Shown: positions 43,939-54,915, counted from the first letter of the stretch. The stretch: 64,000 bases of DNA from Betaproteobacteria bacterium (GCA_016192065.1 JACPUX010000077.1:1-64000); one strand, 5' to 3'. Notes: generated by a model from the letters alone, not told the origin. Translations and numbers: made by a program.

Positions 43939-46500
43939 TCATGTGGCGGGATCGAGCCCGATGTCGACCACCTCGGCGAAGAGCTCGGCGCGGCACTCGC
44001 GCATGGCCGTGGCCAAATGGGCGCCGGTCTGGAACCGATCCTCGGGGCGCTTGGACAGCGTCTTGACCACCAGACGTACGACCGTATCGGGCAGTGCGGC
44101 GTTGTAATCGAGGATGTTGGCGGGAGGATCGTTGGCGATCTTGTACATCAATTCGGTCATGGATCCGCCCTCGAACGGCAGGTGCCCGCAAAGCAATTGA
44201 TACATGGTAACGCCCAGGGCATAGAGATCGGCGCGTCCGTCGATTTTGCGCCCGCCAAGCTGCTCCGGGGACATGTACGAGGGCGTGCCCAGCACCATCC
44301 CCGTGCGGGTACGGCTGGCATCGGAAATGCGCGCGATGCCGAAATCAGCGACCTTCAAGAGCCCGCTCTCCGGCTCGTACATGACATTGGCGGGCTTGAT
44401 GTCGCGGTGGATCACCTGGTTGCCGTGGGCGTAGGCCAGGGCCTCGGCGATGTCGGCCACCATCTCCAGCACTTTGGCCAAAGGCAGCAAGTGTCCCGGC
44501 CGGGTATAGCCGGTGAGATCCTGGCCTTTGACGAATTCCATGGCGATGTAGGCGAGTTCCTGTTCCTCGCCGGCGTCGTAAATGGTGACGATGTTCGGGT
44601 GCGACAGCCGCCCGGCGGTTTCCGCCTCGCGGAAGAAACGCGACTTGACCTCGGCCAGTTCCTGCGGATCGAACTCGCGCGACAGTTCCATGGTCTTGAT
44701 CGCCACCACCCGCCCAATCTTTGAGTCGCGCCCCAGGTACACCACGCCCATGGCGCCTTTGCCCAACTCTTTCTCGATTTCGTAGCGGCCCAGTCGCGGC
44801 TGCGCCACGCCCGCGGCCAGGAGGCTTTCCCGGTGCGGGCTGAGCGGCTCGGTGCCCGGTCCCGAAAGCCCCGCAAGACGCTGCAAACGCTCGTTCACAT
44901 CGCGAAAGTTGGAGTCAAACCCGCACAGGTGTTGAAGCACCGCAACCGCTTTGGAAAACTGGCGCTTGCGTTCGAAATCCAGAGCAAGGTTGTACAAGGG
45001 ATCAAGCATGCGCCGCTCCAGCGGCACCTGGCGAAACTTGTCGAAAGCCAGATCCAGTTGGCCCTGGCTCTGAAAGGCCAGGCCAAGCATGCGGTTGCTT
45101 TCCGCCGAGTTGTCATCGGCGACGCGCTTGGCCTCCTCGCTGGCGAGAAAACTCACTGTGGTCACGGCGATATGGCCCAGCGCCAGCAGCAGTGCCGCGG
45201 GCATGAACCGCAGCCAAACGCCCTGCGCCACCAGCAGGTAACTGCCGGTACCCAACACCAGCGCCAGCAGAGTAGCCGTGCCCAAGGCCGCGCGCAAGGC
45301 GCCCAAACGCGGCAGGACCAACACGACATAGGCACCAACCAGAGCGAACACCAGCCACTCGATCAGCGCGCGGCGCTTCGGGATGTTGACGAAATCCTGG
45401 CGCAACAGACTGGAGGTGGCGTTGGCAACCACCATGACCGTCGGCATGGCCGCCGCGACCGGAGTGACCACATTGGAACTCAAACCCGGTGCGGTCGCTC
45501 CGACAAAAACGACTTTGCCTCGATAGCGGTCCGCGGGCAGAGCGCCGGAAAGCACGTCGGCAAACGAATCCACTTGAAATCCAGGGGTCTCGCCATCGCC
45601 ACGCAGAAAAAACGGGTAGAAGCGCATGCTCAAATCGGCTGGCACCTTCACCTTGCCCATACTCACGGCTTCGCCCAAATACACGCGCAGTTCCCGCAGA
45701 TCGATATCCTGGGCCCGCGCCGCCAGGGCTAGGGCAAGCGCGGGGAAGCTGCGCTCGGCATACTGCAGGGCCAACGGCAGCGCACGTACCACCCCATCGT
45801 CGTCGGGCGTGAGATTGAGAAAACCAATCCCCGCCGCAGCCTGACCGACGTTTTCCAGCGGTAAGCTCACGCCGCGCGCCGGGAGCGGCAGGGTCAAGGG
45901 ACCGTCGGCCTCGACTTGCACCGCGGCAAAAGCATGGCGATTGACAAACTCGGGCAATGGCTTGAGCACGCGGCTTCCCGGATCACCCAGCTCGAGGTTC
46001 ATCGGCAGCAAGACGTTGCCGGCCTGTGCGATGGCCTGGGCCAGTTTGCGGTCGCCGTCGAGTTCCTTGCCGGCGTCCTCGATCAACTGGCTCAGGGTGA
46101 CGTACTCCGCCCGCACCGCCGGGTCAGCGTGCGCGGCCAAGCCGGAGCCCTGCAGCCAGTGCCGAATGCGCTCGATCTGAGCGGCGCCCGCCCCGGACTG
46201 AACCTCGGAGAAAAAGACCGTGTAGCCCACCGCCTTGGCGCCGCCGGCGGCGAGCCTGGCGATCATTTGGGCATGCACGTCCCGCGACCAGGGCCAACGG
46301 CCAATTGCGGAAAGGCTGGCCTCATCAATGGCGATCACCGCCACCTGGTCGCTGACGCGGTGGCTGCCAAAATGCATGGCCGCGTCGTAGAGGCGTCGCT
46401 CCACGCCGGCGAGCCAATCGGTCGCGGTAATCAGCACCACGACCAAAATCATGGCCAGGCCAGGCAGAAGATCTTTGCGCCAGTTCCTCAGGGACAACAT
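43939..46500 (-). CDS. CHASE2-domain membrane Ser/Thr protein kinase
   Basis: An 853-residue receptor kinase. One membrane helix near residues 12-30 is followed by a large periplasmic CHASE2 domain (about 35-345: VAVIAIDEASLSAIGRWPW, GIGFLNLTPDDDGVVRALPL). Then come about three membrane helices (385-465), a tetratricopeptide-like helical linker (475-550) and a cytoplasmic kinase domain (575-840). The kinase has the Gly-rich loop LGKGAMG, VAIK, HRDIKPAN with catalytic Asp700, DFG at 719 and APE-like SPEQL, so it is active in appearance. It senses an unknown extracellular signal. The phosphatase and FHA genes follow in one operon. Confidence 0.96.
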   Translation of the reverse strand: MLSLRNWRKDLLPGLAMILVVVLITATDWLAGVERRLYDAAMHFGSHRVSDQVAVIAIDEASLSAIGRWPWSRDVHAQMIARLAAGGAKAVGYTVFFSEVQSGAGAAQIERIRHWLQGSGLAAHADPAVRAEYVTLSQLIEDAGKELDGDRKLAQAIAQAGNVLLPMNLELGDPGSRVLKPLPEFVNRHAFAAVQVEADGPLTLPLPARGVSLPLENVGQAAAGIGFLNLTPDDDGVVRALPLALQYAERSFPALALALAARAQDIDLRELRVYLGEAVSMGKVKVPADLSMRFYPFFLRGDGETPGFQVDSFADVLSGALPADRYRGKVVFVGATAPGLSSNVVTPVAAAMPTVMVVANATSSLLRQDFVNIPKRRALIEWLVFALVGAYVVLVLPRLGALRAALGTATLLALVLGTGSYLLVAQGVWLRFMPAALLLALGHIAVTTVSFLASEEAKRVADDNSAESNRMLGLAFQSQGQLDLAFDKFRQVPLERRMLDPLYNLALDFERKRQFSKAVAVLQHLCGFDSNFRDVNERLQRLAGLSGPGTEPLSPHRESLLAAGVAQPRLGRYEIEKELGKGAMGVVYLGRDSKIGRVVAIKTMELSREFDPQELAEVKSRFFREAETAGRLSHPNIVTIYDAGEEQELAYIAMEFVKGQDLTGYTRPGHLLPLAKVLEMVADIAEALAYAHGNQVIHRDIKPANVMYEPESGLLKVADFGIARISDASRTRTGMVLGTPSYMSPEQLGGRKIDGRADLYALGVTMYQLLCGHLPFEGGSMTELMYKIANDPPANILDYNAALPDTVVRLVVKTLSKRPEDRFQTGAHLATAMRECRAELFAEVVDIGLDPAT

Positions 46501-46721
46501 GTCATGGGGCCAAGTCAGTGCGGCAACGCGCCTTCCGCAGCCCTCCAGCTTGAGCCTGAAGTATGTCGCAGTCGACGCGAAATCATGCTTTTATCATAGC
46601 CTTAGGCCCGGCCGCAATGGCTTTGTCACCGCCCGCCAAGACCCGTCGCCGCGGGACCGATGACGCCGCGCACCCGGCAGGCGTTTCACTACCGCCGGGT
46701 GCCGGTGAAGCGGCGCAAATA

Positions 46722-46804
46722 GAGTACGCTTTTCAGCAAGGTTCCCATTTCCGCCGGGTTGCGTGTGGTCCTGCTTGCGCACGCCTCCATGACGGCGAGT
46801 TTTC
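46722..46804 (-). pseudogene. Second copy of the sucD 3' end (tail fragment)
   Basis: In the minus strand this segment encodes [20 protein letters not shown] and then TLLKSVL, matching the sucD end ([27 protein letters not shown]). About 16 of 28 codons differ, but about 13 of those changes are synonymous. The stop codon is lost and the frame runs on to YLRRFTGTRR. It is separated from sucD by a 68-bp repeat. It is a former or displaced gene tail, not a functional gene. Confidence 0.9.
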
Positions 46805-46872
46805 GGCTTCGGCCGCCGCTTCGCGGCTTAACCTTCGCTTCGCTCACGTTAGCCTGCGCCGAAAGTTGGCCG
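46805..46872 (-). repeat. 68-bp repeat after sucD (shared with argF)
   Basis: Starting at the base after the sucD stop, this 68-bp block matches the 67-bp block at 54930-54996 after argF: from TTTCGGCG to GAAGCC, 55 of 60 positions agree. It can fold as GGCTAAC/GTTAAGCC and CCGC-GAA-GCGG hairpins. It lies exactly between the gene stop and the duplicate tail. The copies are on opposite window strands, each in the sense of its gene. Confidence 0.88.
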
Positions 46873-47760
46873 TCACAAAACACTCTTGAGTAGCTCGCCC
46901 ATTTCTGCCGGATTTCGCGTGGTGCGAATGCCGCACGCCTCCATGACGGCCAACTTTTCCTGGGCGGTGCCCTTGCCGCCGGAAATGATGGCGCCGGCGT
47001 GGCCCATGCGCTTGCCGGCGGGGGCGGTGACGGCGGCGATGAAGCCGACCACCGGTTTCTTGTTCCTGCACTCTCTGGCGTACCACTGGGCGGCGGTCTC
47101 TTCATCGGAGCCGCCGATTTCGCCGATCATGATGACGGCGTCGGTTTCCGGGTCGTTCATGAACAGCTCGAGCACTTCCTTGTGTTTGAGCCCATTGACC
47201 GGGTCGCCGCCGATGCCGACCGCACTCGACTGCCCCAGATCCAGATCGGAGAGCTGGCCCACCGCTTCATAGGTCAGTGTGCCCGAACGCGAAACCACGC
47301 CGATGCGGCCTTTCTTGTGAATGTGGCCGGGCATGATGCCGATCTTGATCTCCTCGGGGGTGATCACGCCGGGGCAGTTCGGACCGACCAGGACGGTGCG
47401 CTTGCCGGCCTTCTTCATGCGGTCCTTCACCTCCACCATGTCGCGCACCGGAATGCCTTCGGTGATGCAGATCACCAAGTCGAGGTCGGCCTCCACCGCT
47501 TCCCAGATCGCGGCCGCGGCAAAAGGTGGCGGGACGTACACCACCGAGGCGTTAACCCCGGCCTTCTCCCTGGCCTCCCGCACGCTGGCGTAGATCGGAA
47601 TGCCTTCGAAATCCTCGCCGGCTTTCTTCGGGTTCACGCCCGCGACAAAGCAGTTCTTGCCGTTGGCGTAGTCGCGGCACATGCGGGTGTGAAACTGTCC
47701 GGTCTTGCCGGTGATGCCTTGGGTGACGACGCGGGTGTCCTTGTTGATCAGAATGCTCAT
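46873..47760 (-). CDS. sucD: Succinyl-CoA ligase, alpha subunit
   Basis: A 295-residue subunit of the TCA-cycle enzyme that converts succinyl-CoA to succinate with nucleotide triphosphate formation. [12 protein letters not shown] binds CoA, and the catalytic His is in GHAGAII. It lies 9 bp after sucC. Its last 28 codons are repeated downstream beyond a 68-bp repeat, and the present tail may itself be a replacement. Confidence 0.97.
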   Translation of the reverse strand: MSILINKDTRVVTQGITGKTGQFHTRMCRDYANGKNCFVAGVNPKKAGEDFEGIPIYASVREAREKAGVNASVVYVPPPFAAAAIWEAVEADLDLVICITEGIPVRDMVEVKDRMKKAGKRTVLVGPNCPGVITPEEIKIGIMPGHIHKKGRIGVVSRSGTLTYEAVGQLSDLDLGQSSAVGIGGDPVNGLKHKEVLELFMNDPETDAVIMIGEIGGSDEETAAQWYARECRNKKPVVGFIAAVTAPAGKRMGHAGAIISGGKGTAQEKLAVMEACGIRTTRNPAEMGELLKSVL

Positions 47761-47769
47761 GGTGTCCTC

Positions 47770-48936
47770 TTACTTGCCCGCGACCGCGGCGACGATTTTC
47801 TGTGCCGCATCGGCCATGTTGGCGGCGGCGATGATCGGCAACCCGGAGTCCTTCAGAATCTGCCGGCCGATCTCCTCATTGGTGCCGCGCATGCGCACCA
47901 CCAGAGGTACCGAAAGATGCACCTCCTTGGCCGCCGCGACCACGCCGCTGGCGATGGTGTCACATTTCATGATGCCACCGAATATGTTGACAAGTATCCC
48001 TTTCACCTTGGGGTTCTTCAACATGATCTTGAAGGCCTCGGTGACCTTCTCGGTGGTCGCGCCGCCGCCCACGTCTAGGAAGTTGGCGGGCTCTGCGCCA
48101 AAGAGCTTGATCGTGTCCATGGTCGCCATGGCCAGACCGGCACCGTTCACCAAACAGCCGATATTGCCGTCGAGCGAAATGTAGGAGAGGTCGAATTTCG
48201 AGGCTTCGATTTCGGCCGAATCCTCTTCGTCGAGGTCACGCATGGCGACGATGTCGGCGTGCCGAAACAGGGCATTGGCGTCGAAATTCATCTTGGCGTC
48301 GAGCGCCACCACGCGCCCGTCGCCGGTGAGGATGAGGGGGTTGATCTCGGCCAGCGAGGCATCGGTTTCCCAGAAGGCCCGGTAAAGCCCCTGGAGCACC
48401 GCGCGCGCTTCCACCAGCGAGGCTTCAGGCACGCCGATCTTGCGGGCGATGTCGTCGGCTTCGGCATCCTTGAGGCCGGCGACGGGATCGATGAATACCT
48501 TGTGGATTTTCTCCGGGGTGTGCGCGGCGACTTCTTCGATGTCCATGCCACCTTCCGAGGACGCCATCAGACAAACGCGCTGGGTTACGCGGTCCACCAC
48601 CATGCCCAGGTACAGTTCCTTCCTGATGTCGGCGCCTTCTTCGATCAGCAGGCGCCGCACCTTCTGTCCATCTGGACCGGTCTGATGCGTCTTCAATTGC
48701 ATGCCGAGGATCTGGGATGCGTATTGGCGCACTTCCTCAAGCGACTTGGCGACTTTGACCCCACCCCCCTTGCCACGCCCTCCGGCGTGAATTTGCGCCT
48801 TCACCACCCACACTTTGCCGCCCAGCGTCTGGGCCGCCTCGACGGCCTCATCCACGCTGAAGCAGGGCACGCCACGCGGCGTGACCACACCGAAGCGGCG
48901 CAGGATTTCCTTGCCCTGATACTCATGAATCTTCAC
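47770..48936 (-). CDS. sucC: Succinyl-CoA ligase, beta subunit
   Basis: A 388-residue ATP-grasp subunit, the same length as the E. coli protein when started at the GTG at 48936 ([16 protein letters not shown]), six bases after [22 protein letters not shown] is the nucleotide-binding loop, and [11 protein letters not shown] with GGGA and NIFGGI are conserved. The start overlaps the stop of the DUF2889 gene (GTGA), so its translation is coupled to that gene. Confidence 0.97.
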   Translation of the reverse strand: MKIHEYQGKEILRRFGVVTPRGVPCFSVDEAVEAAQTLGGKVWVVKAQIHAGGRGKGGGVKVAKSLEEVRQYASQILGMQLKTHQTGPDGQKVRRLLIEEGADIRKELYLGMVVDRVTQRVCLMASSEGGMDIEEVAAHTPEKIHKVFIDPVAGLKDAEADDIARKIGVPEASLVEARAVLQGLYRAFWETDASLAEINPLILTGDGRVVALDAKMNFDANALFRHADIVAMRDLDEEDSAEIEASKFDLSYISLDGNIGCLVNGAGLAMATMDTIKLFGAEPANFLDVGGGATTEKVTEAFKIMLKNPKVKGILVNIFGGIMKCDTIASGVVAAAKEVHLSVPLVVRMRGTNEEIGRQILKDSGLPIIAAANMADAAQKIVAAVAGK

Positions 48937-49529
48937 TTCACACTCCCCTCGTCGAGAATCGTTTCCGCCTCCCGGCCGGCGTCGCCCGCCGCACCGCGGT
49001 ACCATTTGGGATAGTAGCGGCGCACCGTTTCGCTGCTGGTTTCCAGGGCCCGGCAATGGTCGAGCTGAAAAGGCTTGGCGTCGCCGTGATCGTTGTCGCG
49101 CACCTCCCCGGCAAAGGTTTGAATCGCCGCGGTCGGTACATAGAGCAAGAGTTCAGTGAGATGCGAGCAACCCAGGACGCCGCCCACCAGGGTTTCGACC
49201 TGCCTGCGGAACCCTTTCAAGAGCGAGGCGCCGATCAGTTGTCGATAGGCTGGTGCCACGGTGTCGCAACCGCCTGGGTAGGGCACGGCGTCGGAGCAGG
49301 CCTCGATCTCGCGCACGACGAATTGATCGTCAATGGTTACGCGCAAGTACAACTCATGCACCGGCTCGCCAATGCGGCGCAACCCACTGGACAGCTCGTA
49401 GTCGTGATGTTTGGTGTCGAGCAGACGCCCCTCGATGTCCCAGAGGCCATCGGCGCGGCGAAAACCATCAAAACAGACACTGCGGCGGTGGCGAGGGGTG
49501 CGCGCGACCGCGCTGACGGAAAGGGGCAT
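48933..49529 (-). CDS. DUF2889 protein upstream of sucC
   Basis: A 198-residue soluble protein starting at [20 protein letters not shown] (49529). [20 protein letters not shown] and [13 protein letters not shown] are typical of the DUF2889 family, whose function is unknown. It contains several Cys and His residues but no catalytic motif I recognise. It shares four bases with sucC, so it is likely the first gene of the sucCD operon. Co-translation hints at a link with succinyl-CoA metabolism, but this is inference. Confidence 0.85.
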   Translation of the reverse strand: MPLSVSAVARTPRHRRSVCFDGFRRADGLWDIEGRLLDTKHHDYELSSGLRRIGEPVHELYLRVTIDDQFVVREIEACSDAVPYPGGCDTVAPAYRQLIGASLLKGFRRQVETLVGGVLGCSHLTELLLYVPTAAIQTFAGEVRDNDHGDAKPFQLDHCRALETSSETVRRYYPKWYRGAAGDAGREAETILDEGSVK

Positions 49530-49628
49530 GATCTGGCGCAAGGCTCGTCGGCCCAAAATTCGAGCCGATTTGGTCGAAGAGGGTCTATTCTAGCCGGGCG
49601 GCTCGGGCCGAACAACCGATTGAGTGCT

Positions 49629-50889
<1,261 letters not shown>

Positions 50890-50980
50890 GGGGAACGAAA
50901 GACCGGGGAGGCTGTCAGCGAAAGGGAACAAACTATATCATAGGCGACCATCAGCCGCTTCCGGGCACTTCCCCCGCCGC

Positions 50981-51412
50981 ATGACCACCTCCAAGGACCT
51001 CAAGACCATTGGCCTCAAGGCCACCACGCCGCGCCTGAAGATCATCAATCTATTCGAGCGTAGCGCCGAGCGCCATCTGACCGCGGAGGATGTGTACCGC
51101 CAATTGCTGGCGGAAGACATGGATGTCGGCTTGGCCACGGTCTATCGCGTGCTGACCCAGTTTGAACAGGCAGGCTTGCTGGTTCGCCATCATTTTGAAT
51201 CCGGCAAGGCGGTCTTTGAACTGGCCAAGGATGGTCACCATGACCACCTGGTTTGCCTGCAATGCGGGCACGTCGAGGAATTCTACGATCCCGAGATCGA
51301 GAAGCGGCAGACCAAGATCGCCGAAAAACGCGGCTTCCGCATCCGCGAACACGCGCTTTACGTCTATGTGGAGTGCACCAAGGACGACTGCCCGTTTCGC
51401 ACCCCCCGCTGA
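50981..51412 (+). CDS. fur: Ferric uptake regulator
   Basis: A 143-residue iron-responsive repressor. N-terminal winged helix: LKATTPRLKIINLFE and the recognition helix VGLATVYRVLTQFEQAGL. Metal ligands include H32, E80, H87, H89 and the structural zinc pair C92-C95 in CLQCG, with CTKDDC near the end. CTGTCA at 50912 and TATCAT at 50936 could be its promoter. It is divergent from bamE; its stop directly abuts that of murJ. Confidence 0.97.
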   Translation: MTTSKDLKTIGLKATTPRLKIINLFERSAERHLTAEDVYRQLLAEDMDVGLATVYRVLTQFEQAGLLVRHHFESGKAVFELAKDGHHDHLVCLQCGHVEEFYDPEIEKRQTKIAEKRGFRIREHALYVYVECTKDDCPFRTPR

Positions 51413-52957
51413 TCAGGAGGGCGCGCCGTCGGAGCGCAAGAAGTCCCTGGGCCGAAAACCCAGCAACCACAGCACCAGAAAGTAGCTGCCCGCGCTCGCG
51501 CAAATCACCCCTGCCAGCCGCCCGATCTTGGCGAGCACACCTGCTTCCAACCAGTATTGGTCGTCGCCTGCGGTGAAGTGCAACACCAAAGCGAGCGTCG
51601 CCAGAGCCAGGGCAAGTTTCCCGGAGAAGACCCACCAGCCAGGCTGCGGCGCATAGATGCCCTTGCGGCGCAACATCCAAAGCAGGAGTCCGGCGTTGAC
51701 GCAGGCACCGATCGAAGTGGCCAGGGTCAACCCGGCATGAGCCAGCGGCGTCATCAGCAGGGTCGCCGCGACCACCGAGACGCCAACCGCAAAGACTGAA
51801 ATCTTCACCGGCGTCTTCATGTCCTGGCGGGCAAAAAAACCAGGGGCCAACACCTTCACCCCGATCAGCCCAAGGAGGCCGAAACTATATCCGGTTAGCG
51901 CCGCACGCGTCTGCGCCACGTCGAACGCGGTGAATGCGCCGTACTTATTGATGGTGGCGATCATGGGAATGCCGATCATGCCCAGCGCCACGGCCGCGGG
52001 GAGCGCCAAGACGCAGGTGAAACGTAGCCCCCAGTCAAGCAATTGGGAATACTGCCGCTGCTCGCCCAAACCGTGATGCCGCGCCAGACTCGGCAGCAAC
52101 ACCGTCCCGAGCGCCACACCCAACAGGGCGGTCGGGAACTCCATCAGCCGGTCGGCGTAAGTGATCCAGCTCACCGCGCCATCGCCCAGCCTCGATGCCA
52201 ACTGGGTGTTGATGAGAATGCTGATCTGCGCGGCCGAAACACCCAGCATGGCCGGCCCCATGGCGCGCAGCACGCGCCGTACGCCCTCGTCGCGCCAGTG
52301 GAAGTCGGCACGGGGCAGCAGTCCCAAGCGATAGAGCGGCCAGATTTGCATCGCGAGTTGCGCCACGCCGCCAATCACCACGCCCCAGGCCAGCGCCATA
52401 ATGGGTTGGGCGAACAGCGGCGACAGCAATAGGGCGGCGCCGATCAAGGACAGATTAAGCAGCACCGGCGTAAAGGCCGGGATACCGAAGCGGCGGTGAA
52501 CATTGAGTACCCCACCCGCCAAGGAGACCAAAGAAACGAACAAGATATACGGAAACACCACCTGAATGAGCTGGGCGGTAAGCTCGATCTTGCCTTCCTG
52601 GGCGGCGAAGCCGCTGGCCAGCACATAGGCGAGCCACGGGGCGGCGAGTACGCCAAGAACCGACAGGAACAGCAAGGCGCTGGCTAAGAGCATGGTCACT
52701 CGGGAGATCAAGACGCGGGTGTCGTCGGTGCCGCGCTTGGCCTGGTACTCCGCAAGAATGGGCACGAAGGCTTGCGAAAACGCGCCTTCGGCAAACATGC
52801 GCCGCAGTATATTGGGCAATCGAAAGGCTGCCTCGAAGGCGTCCGTGTGTGCCCCGACGCCGAAGACCGCGGCCTGGACGCTGGTACGGACCAGCCCAGT
52901 GATGCGCGACAGCAAGGTCATGCCGCTCACCGCGGACAGGGCTTTGAGCAGGTTCAT
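51413..52957 (-). CDS. murJ: Lipid II flippase MurJ
   Basis: A 514-residue inner-membrane protein with about 14 helices of the MOP/MviN fold. SRITGLVRTSVQAAVFG, the DAFEAAFRLPNILRRMFAEG segment and FVPILAEY are signatures; the Arg residues in these loops line the lipid II path. It moves the peptidoglycan precursor across the membrane. It meets fur tail to tail with no gap, and is divergent from rpsT. Confidence 0.97.
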   Translation of the reverse strand: MNLLKALSAVSGMTLLSRITGLVRTSVQAAVFGVGAHTDAFEAAFRLPNILRRMFAEGAFSQAFVPILAEYQAKRGTDDTRVLISRVTMLLASALLFLSVLGVLAAPWLAYVLASGFAAQEGKIELTAQLIQVVFPYILFVSLVSLAGGVLNVHRRFGIPAFTPVLLNLSLIGAALLLSPLFAQPIMALAWGVVIGGVAQLAMQIWPLYRLGLLPRADFHWRDEGVRRVLRAMGPAMLGVSAAQISILINTQLASRLGDGAVSWITYADRLMEFPTALLGVALGTVLLPSLARHHGLGEQRQYSQLLDWGLRFTCVLALPAAVALGMIGIPMIATINKYGAFTAFDVAQTRAALTGYSFGLLGLIGVKVLAPGFFARQDMKTPVKISVFAVGVSVVAATLLMTPLAHAGLTLATSIGACVNAGLLLWMLRRKGIYAPQPGWWVFSGKLALALATLALVLHFTAGDDQYWLEAGVLAKIGRLAGVICASAGSYFLVLWLLGFRPRDFLRSDGAPS

Positions 52958-52974
52958 TCGCCGCTTTGCGGCCC

Positions 52975-53003
52975 TTGCGGGGTTTCTGGGAAACGCGTAT
53001 TAT
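52975..53003 (+). promoter_or_regulatory. Promoter of rpsT
   Basis: TTGCGG at 52975-52980 and TATTAT at 52998-53003, spaced by 17 bp, place a start near 53010 and a leader of about 37 nt before rpsT. Confidence 0.6.
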
Positions 53004-53046
53004 GCACAGTCTTTTTTTGCGACACCACTACTAAGGATTTCCAGCC

Positions 53047-53313
53047 ATGGCAAACTCCGCCCAGGCCAGAAAACGCGCCCGACAGACCGAGAAACAACGC
53101 CAGCACAATACCAGCTTGCGTTCGACCTTGCGCACTGCGATTAAGAAAGTCCAGAAGGCGATCAAGGCCGGCGACCCGGCTGCGGCGCAAACGGTCTATC
53201 AGAGTTCGGTAGCGGTCATTGACCGGATCGCCGACAAGAAGATCATCCACAAGAACAAAGCCTCGCGTCACAAGAGCCGCCTGTCCCACGCCATCAAGGC
53301 GCTGGCGGCCTAG
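53047..53313 (+). CDS. rpsT: Ribosomal protein bS20
   Basis: An 88-residue, Lys/Arg/Ala-rich helical protein of the small subunit ([20 protein letters not shown]). AAGGA precedes the ATG. It is monocistronic; a terminator lies at 53446-53478. The divergent murJ neighbour is conserved among proteobacteria. Confidence 0.98.
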   Translation: MANSAQARKRARQTEKQRQHNTSLRSTLRTAIKKVQKAIKAGDPAAAQTVYQSSVAVIDRIADKKIIHKNKASRHKSRLSHAIKALAA

Positions 53314-53352
53314 TTGCGCAAGATGGCGAAACGCTGATCCAGTCGAGGTTGG

Positions 53353-53420
53353 TCCGTCCGGCGAAGGCCGGAATCCAGGAAACCCGACGAACTGAATATC
53401 GACCTTCGCCGGCGTGACGG
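53353..53420. repeat. CGTCATTCC-type intergenic repeat (copy 3)
   Basis: CGTCCGGCGAAGGCCGGAAT and, 30 bp further and inverted, CGACCTTCGCCGGCGTGACG are the two facing arms of the dispersed proteobacterial repeat. It is the best-preserved of the three copies in this window. Confidence 0.75.
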
Positions 53421-53445
53421 CCCTAATCAGCGTTTGCCTAGCAAA

Positions 53446-53478
53446 AGGAAGGGGTGCCACGGCACTCCTTCCTGTTTT
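53446..53478 (+). terminator. Rho-independent terminator after rpsT
   Basis: AGGAAGGGGTGCC and GGCACTCCTTCCT pair through 13 bp with one G-U type mismatch around a two-base loop, followed by GTTTT. An A-run on the other side makes it usable for the convergent DUF3579 gene too. Confidence 0.85.
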
Positions 53479-53558
53479 CTCGATCGATCCGCGGACATCG
53501 CCAGTTCCCCCACCATTCGGCCCATTCCGGCGGGCGCTCAATTCCCTTGAGGCAACCC

Positions 53559-53876
53559 TCAGTCGCGCGGTGCCGCCACCCGCGGCAACAATGAAGCGAT
53601 CGCATCGGCCTGGTAGGTGATCTGCAGCTCATTGTCTTGCGCAAAATGGATCAGGAAGCTATACAGCCGTGGCTCAAGTTCGGCGAGTTGGGCGCCCACC
53701 ACCACCGAACGCACACCTTCGATGAGGATCGGTCGCACGTAGGGCGAATATTTGAGTTTCTGCTGCTGCCCGAATACCGACATCATGCCGCATAGCCGCT
53801 CCGCCCAGTCGCTAGGTCGAAAGGGCTTCCCCGCCTTGGTCAGGCCTTTGATGATGAAGTCGGTGGGGGGATTCAT
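53559..53876 (-). CDS. DUF3579 protein
   Basis: A 105-residue soluble protein, MNPPTDFIIKGLTKAGKPFR onward, of the DUF3579 family that is common opposite argF in betaproteobacteria. GKPFRPSDWAERLCGMMSVF and YSPYVRPILIEGVRSVVV are typical. No enzymatic motif is seen and the role is unknown. Confidence 0.88.
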   Translation of the reverse strand: MNPPTDFIIKGLTKAGKPFRPSDWAERLCGMMSVFGQQQKLKYSPYVRPILIEGVRSVVVGAQLAELEPRLYSFLIHFAQDNELQITYQADAIASLLPRVAAPRD

Positions 53877-53991
53877 GACTGCCGAAGATAGGCCGGCATT
53901 TTAGCACGGCAAGGCTTCCGCCAACGCTGTGCGACGGGGCGCGTGATAGAATGTTTGGCTCTATTGGCAACTTCTGTGGCCCGTCTTTTCC

Positions 53992-54915
53992 ATGCATCCG
54001 GCCAGGCACTTTCTGCAACTGAAGGACTTCTCCCGCGAAGAGCTGGAGTATCTCTTTCTGCGTACCCGCTGGATCAAGGACCGCTTCAAGCGCTACGAAG
54101 CCTACCAGCCGCTGCGCGATCGCACGCTGGCCATGGTGTTCGAGAAATCCTCGACCCGCACCCGGGTTTCCTTCGAAGCGGGCATGAATCAGCTCGGCGG
54201 CATCGCCATCAACCTCAATCGTGGCGATACCCAATTGTCGCGCGGCGAACCGATCGAAGACGTGTCCCGGGTAATCTCGCGCATGGTTGATGTCGTCATG
54301 ATCCGCACCTTCGAGCAGACCATTATCGAACGATTCGCGGCCCATTCGCGCGTCCCGGTGATCAACGGCCTGACCAACGAATACCATCCCTGTCAGATCC
54401 TGGCGGACATCTATACCTTCATCGAGCATCGGGGACCGATCCGCGGCAAGACCGTGGCGTGGATCGGCGATTCCAACAACGTCTGCAACACTTGGCTGCA
54501 GGCCGCGGAGGTTTTCGATTTCAACGTGCACGTCTCCACGCCTCCGGGTTATGAAGTCGAGCCCGAGCGCGCCGGCCTTTACGGTACCGACCACTACGAG
54601 GAATTCGCCGACCCGCTTGATGCCTGCCGCGGCGCCGATCTCGTCACCACCGATGTCTGGACCAGCATGGGTTTCGAGGCGGAGAACGCCGAGCGCCTCA
54701 AGGATTTCGCCGACTGGCAGGTGGATGGCGAAATGATGGCGCAGGCCCGTCCACAAGCCGTATTCATGCACTGCCTGCCCGCCCACCGCGGCGAAGAAGT
54801 CGCCACCGAAGTCATCGACGGCCTCCAAAGCGTCGTCTGGGACGAAGCTGAAAACAGGCTGCACGCGCAGAAGGCTTTACTCGAGTACTTGGTCTGCGGG
54901 AAGGTCGAGAGTTGA
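53992..54915 (+). CDS. argF: Ornithine carbamoyltransferase
   Basis: A 307-residue arginine biosynthesis enzyme joining carbamoyl phosphate and ornithine into citrulline. STRTR at residues 54-58 binds carbamoyl phosphate, HPCQ at 132-135 and MHCLPAHRGEE complete the active site, and DVWTSMGFEAE is the SMG-type ornithine loop. TAGAAT at 53946 may be its -10 box. Its last 20 codons are repeated immediately downstream behind a 67-bp repeat. argG follows after a VOC gene. Confidence 0.98.
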   Translation: MHPARHFLQLKDFSREELEYLFLRTRWIKDRFKRYEAYQPLRDRTLAMVFEKSSTRTRVSFEAGMNQLGGIAINLNRGDTQLSRGEPIEDVSRVISRMVDVVMIRTFEQTIIERFAAHSRVPVINGLTNEYHPCQILADIYTFIEHRGPIRGKTVAWIGDSNNVCNTWLQAAEVFDFNVHVSTPPGYEVEPERAGLYGTDHYEEFADPLDACRGADLVTTDVWTSMGFEAENAERLKDFADWQVDGEMMAQARPQAVFMHCLPAHRGEEVATEVIDGLQSVVWDEAENRLHAQKALLEYLVCGKVES

